DNA of 64,000 nt, taken from Maribacter algarum (ex Lu et al. 2025) (nom. illeg.) (lineage in GTDB: Bacteria; Bacteroidota; Bacteroidia; Flavobacteriales; Flavobacteriaceae). The notes under the pieces were generated by a model. That model made no database searches. It saw only the letters and a list, made by a program, of their open reading frames with translations, and was not told the DNA's origin. Each line of letters opens with the position of its first letter. Position 1 is the first letter of the stretch. The stretch lies in assembly GCA_947495915.1 (NCBI GenBank), contig CANMAW010000009.1, positions 1 through 64,000 of the forward strand, written 5' to 3'. Shown here piece after piece: positions 62,968 to 64,000 of the stretch. Position numbers and translations under genes: made by a program.

Positions 62968-64000
62968 ATGTCTAATAAAGAAGAAGAAAAATTAAAACCA
63001 AAGGCATTTCCATATACCATAACGGAAGAAACAAAGAACCGGAAGTTAAGTGCTGCTTTGAAACGTAGTTTTCGTAAATATTCTTCACCCTATCTATCAG
63101 AGAACGAATTGTATAGTCAATTCAAGTATACTAGGTTAAAGGGTTTTGAATACAATGGTCATGACGGAACAGTTTCTCGGCGTGACCCTTCCAAAATCAT
63201 TTTCGAGAATGGAAGGTATTACGTTTGGTATACTAAAAGGGATACATCCACTAGGCCAATAGGAGGTGTGTTTTCAAAGGGATATCAAAATGTTCCCCTT
63301 GAAAAAGAGTTTCAGTTGAACGACGATGTTCCTTCGGTAGATTGGGATTTGGCTGAAATTTGGTATGCCACCAGTAAGGATGGTTTTAACTGGGAGGAAA
63401 AAGGAACGGCCGTGGCAAGACCTTCGAAACCAATACCGGGTTGGAGGTCGGTCGCAACACCTGATATCTTGAAATATAAGGGTAAATTTTATTTGTATTA
63501 TCAAGCATTTATAGAAGCGCCGGGTACACGTGGAGATTACTGCTCAATTGGAGTTTCGCATGCGAACTCTCCCGATGGTCCTTGGATAAAGGCAGAAGAT
63601 GTCGCCATTGATACTGGCGCAAGTGGTGAATGGGATCAGTTCGCGGTGCAAGATCCAACACCTTTGGTTCATAATGGTCAAATATATTTGTATTATAAAG
63701 GTGCATTTAATCGGCCCAATACGGTTTGGGTGGCTGTTGGTCTAGCAATAGCGGACAACCCATTAGGCCCTTTTAAAAAACATATTTTAAACCCTGTTTT
63801 AAATTCTGGTCATGAGCTTTGTCTCTTCCCATTCAAGAAAGGAGTTGCTGCATTGAACATAACAGATGGAAATGAACATTTCACTATTCAATATGCTGAA
63901 GATTGGGTTAGTTTCGAACTTGCCGCTATTACAGAAATGATGCCTTTAGGAGGAAATGCATTTATACCTGACGCTTTCGAAGATAATGGAGACGGACGAG
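62968..64000 (+). CDS. GH117-like glycosidase 3, partial at 3' end
   Basis: At least 344 residues; the reading frame is open to the window edge. The translation starts MSNKEEEKLKPKAFPYTITE with no signal peptide, unlike the two lipoprotein paralogues, so it is probably cytosolic. The catalytic positions are VSRRDPSKIIFENGRYYVWYTKR (D73), AVQDPTPLVHNGQIYLYYK and NSGHELCLFPF. It is closest to paralogue 1 (KNRKLSAALKRSFRKYS against KNRKLSAAMNRSFKNYS) but has a longer loop GVFSKGYQNVPLEKEFQLN around 99-117. It may hydrolyse an imported disaccharide. The ATG at 62968 is the first in frame with a conserved N-terminus; a longer upstream start is not supported. Confidence 0.8.
   Translation, partial: MSNKEEEKLKPKAFPYTITEETKNRKLSAALKRSFRKYSSPYLSENELYSQFKYTRLKGFEYNGHDGTVSRRDPSKIIFENGRYYVWYTKRDTSTRPIGGVFSKGYQNVPLEKEFQLNDDVPSVDWDLAEIWYATSKDGFNWEEKGTAVARPSKPIPGWRSVATPDILKYKGKFYLYYQAFIEAPGTRGDYCSIGVSHANSPDGPWIKAEDVAIDTGASGEWDQFAVQDPTPLVHNGQIYLYYKGAFNRPNTVWVAVGLAIADNPLGPFKKHILNPVLNSGHELCLFPFKKGVAALNITDGNEHFTIQYAEDWVSFELAAITEMMPLGGNAFIPDAFEDNGDGR

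Noticed and set aside
1-64000. CRISPR array, insertion sequence, prophage, rRNA operon or secondary-metabolite cluster
   Set aside because: Nothing with regular repeats and spacers, transposase motifs, phage genes or rRNA sequence was recognised.

Overview
The window looks like chromosome of a marine flavobacterium (Bacteroidota) of the alga-degrading Zobellia/Maribacter/Arenibacter kind. The evidence is an AT-rich genome, a SusC/SusD pair, two sulfatases, a DnaQ-DnaE fused replicative polymerase, a bS16 with a long acidic tail, promoters of the Bacteroidota type (TTTG-N19-TAnnTTTG, seen intact before tRNA-Asp) and many lipoproteins. The genus is inferred from gene content only.

Layout. 1-76 is the start of a leftward hexuronate-type MFS transporter with a strong triple operator upstream (205-247). 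731-2104 is a secreted two-domain DUF1080 protein. 2110-7467 holds two paralogous two-component systems (TPR-containing HisKA_3 kinase plus LuxR-type regulator, twice), followed rightward by two related outer-membrane beta-barrel proteins (7947-9386). A shared palindrome-like motif lies before both kinase genes and both barrel genes, which suggests one regulon. 9521-13851 is a DinB-DnaE2-type mutagenic polymerase cassette behind two small palindromes. 14116-18824 is mostly housekeeping: a YdeP-like molybdopterin enzyme, a small lipoprotein, glutaryl-CoA dehydrogenase and TrmN6.

18821-28018 is a leftward, tightly packed operon of a type common in Planctomycetes and Verrucomicrobia and also found in marine Bacteroidota. 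It encodes a PSCyt1/DUF1549/DUF1553 cytochrome-like protein, a DUF1501 protein, an NHL-propeller protein, a small lipoprotein, a DUF2231/cytochrome/LRR protein and a sulfatase. Its function is not established. 28223-35562 is core genome: rimM, rpsP, dnaE, trxA, a DUF58 protein and tRNA-Asp.

36143 to beyond 64000 is a polysaccharide-utilisation locus (PUL). A GntR/LacI-type regulator (leftward) faces SusC-SusD, with a perfect 12-bp inverted repeat in the susC promoter region. Downstream, in one direction, are a large FG-GAP/ASPIC-UnbV lipoprotein, an FAD oxidoreductase with a possible discoidin-like tail, a DHDPS-superfamily aldolase/dehydratase, a galactonate-dehydratase-like enolase-superfamily enzyme, a sodium/solute symporter, a sulfatase, a GH2 enzyme, an aberrant GH9-like protein, two GH117-like lipoproteins, a uronate-dehydrogenase-like SDR, a second symporter and a third GH117-like protein with no visible signal peptide, cut by the window end.

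Reading the PUL together (inference): sulfated oligosaccharide is imported by SusCD, trimmed and desulfated in the periplasm by GH117-like, GH2 and sulfatase enzymes, taken into the cytoplasm by SSS symporters, then oxidised, dehydrated and cleaved by SDR/FAD enzyme, enolase-family dehydratase and DHDPS-family enzyme. The substrate cannot be fixed from the sequence. GH117 points to agar-, porphyran- or carrageenan-type galactans or possibly fucoidan, but no endo-acting agarase, carrageenase or fucanase is in the window.
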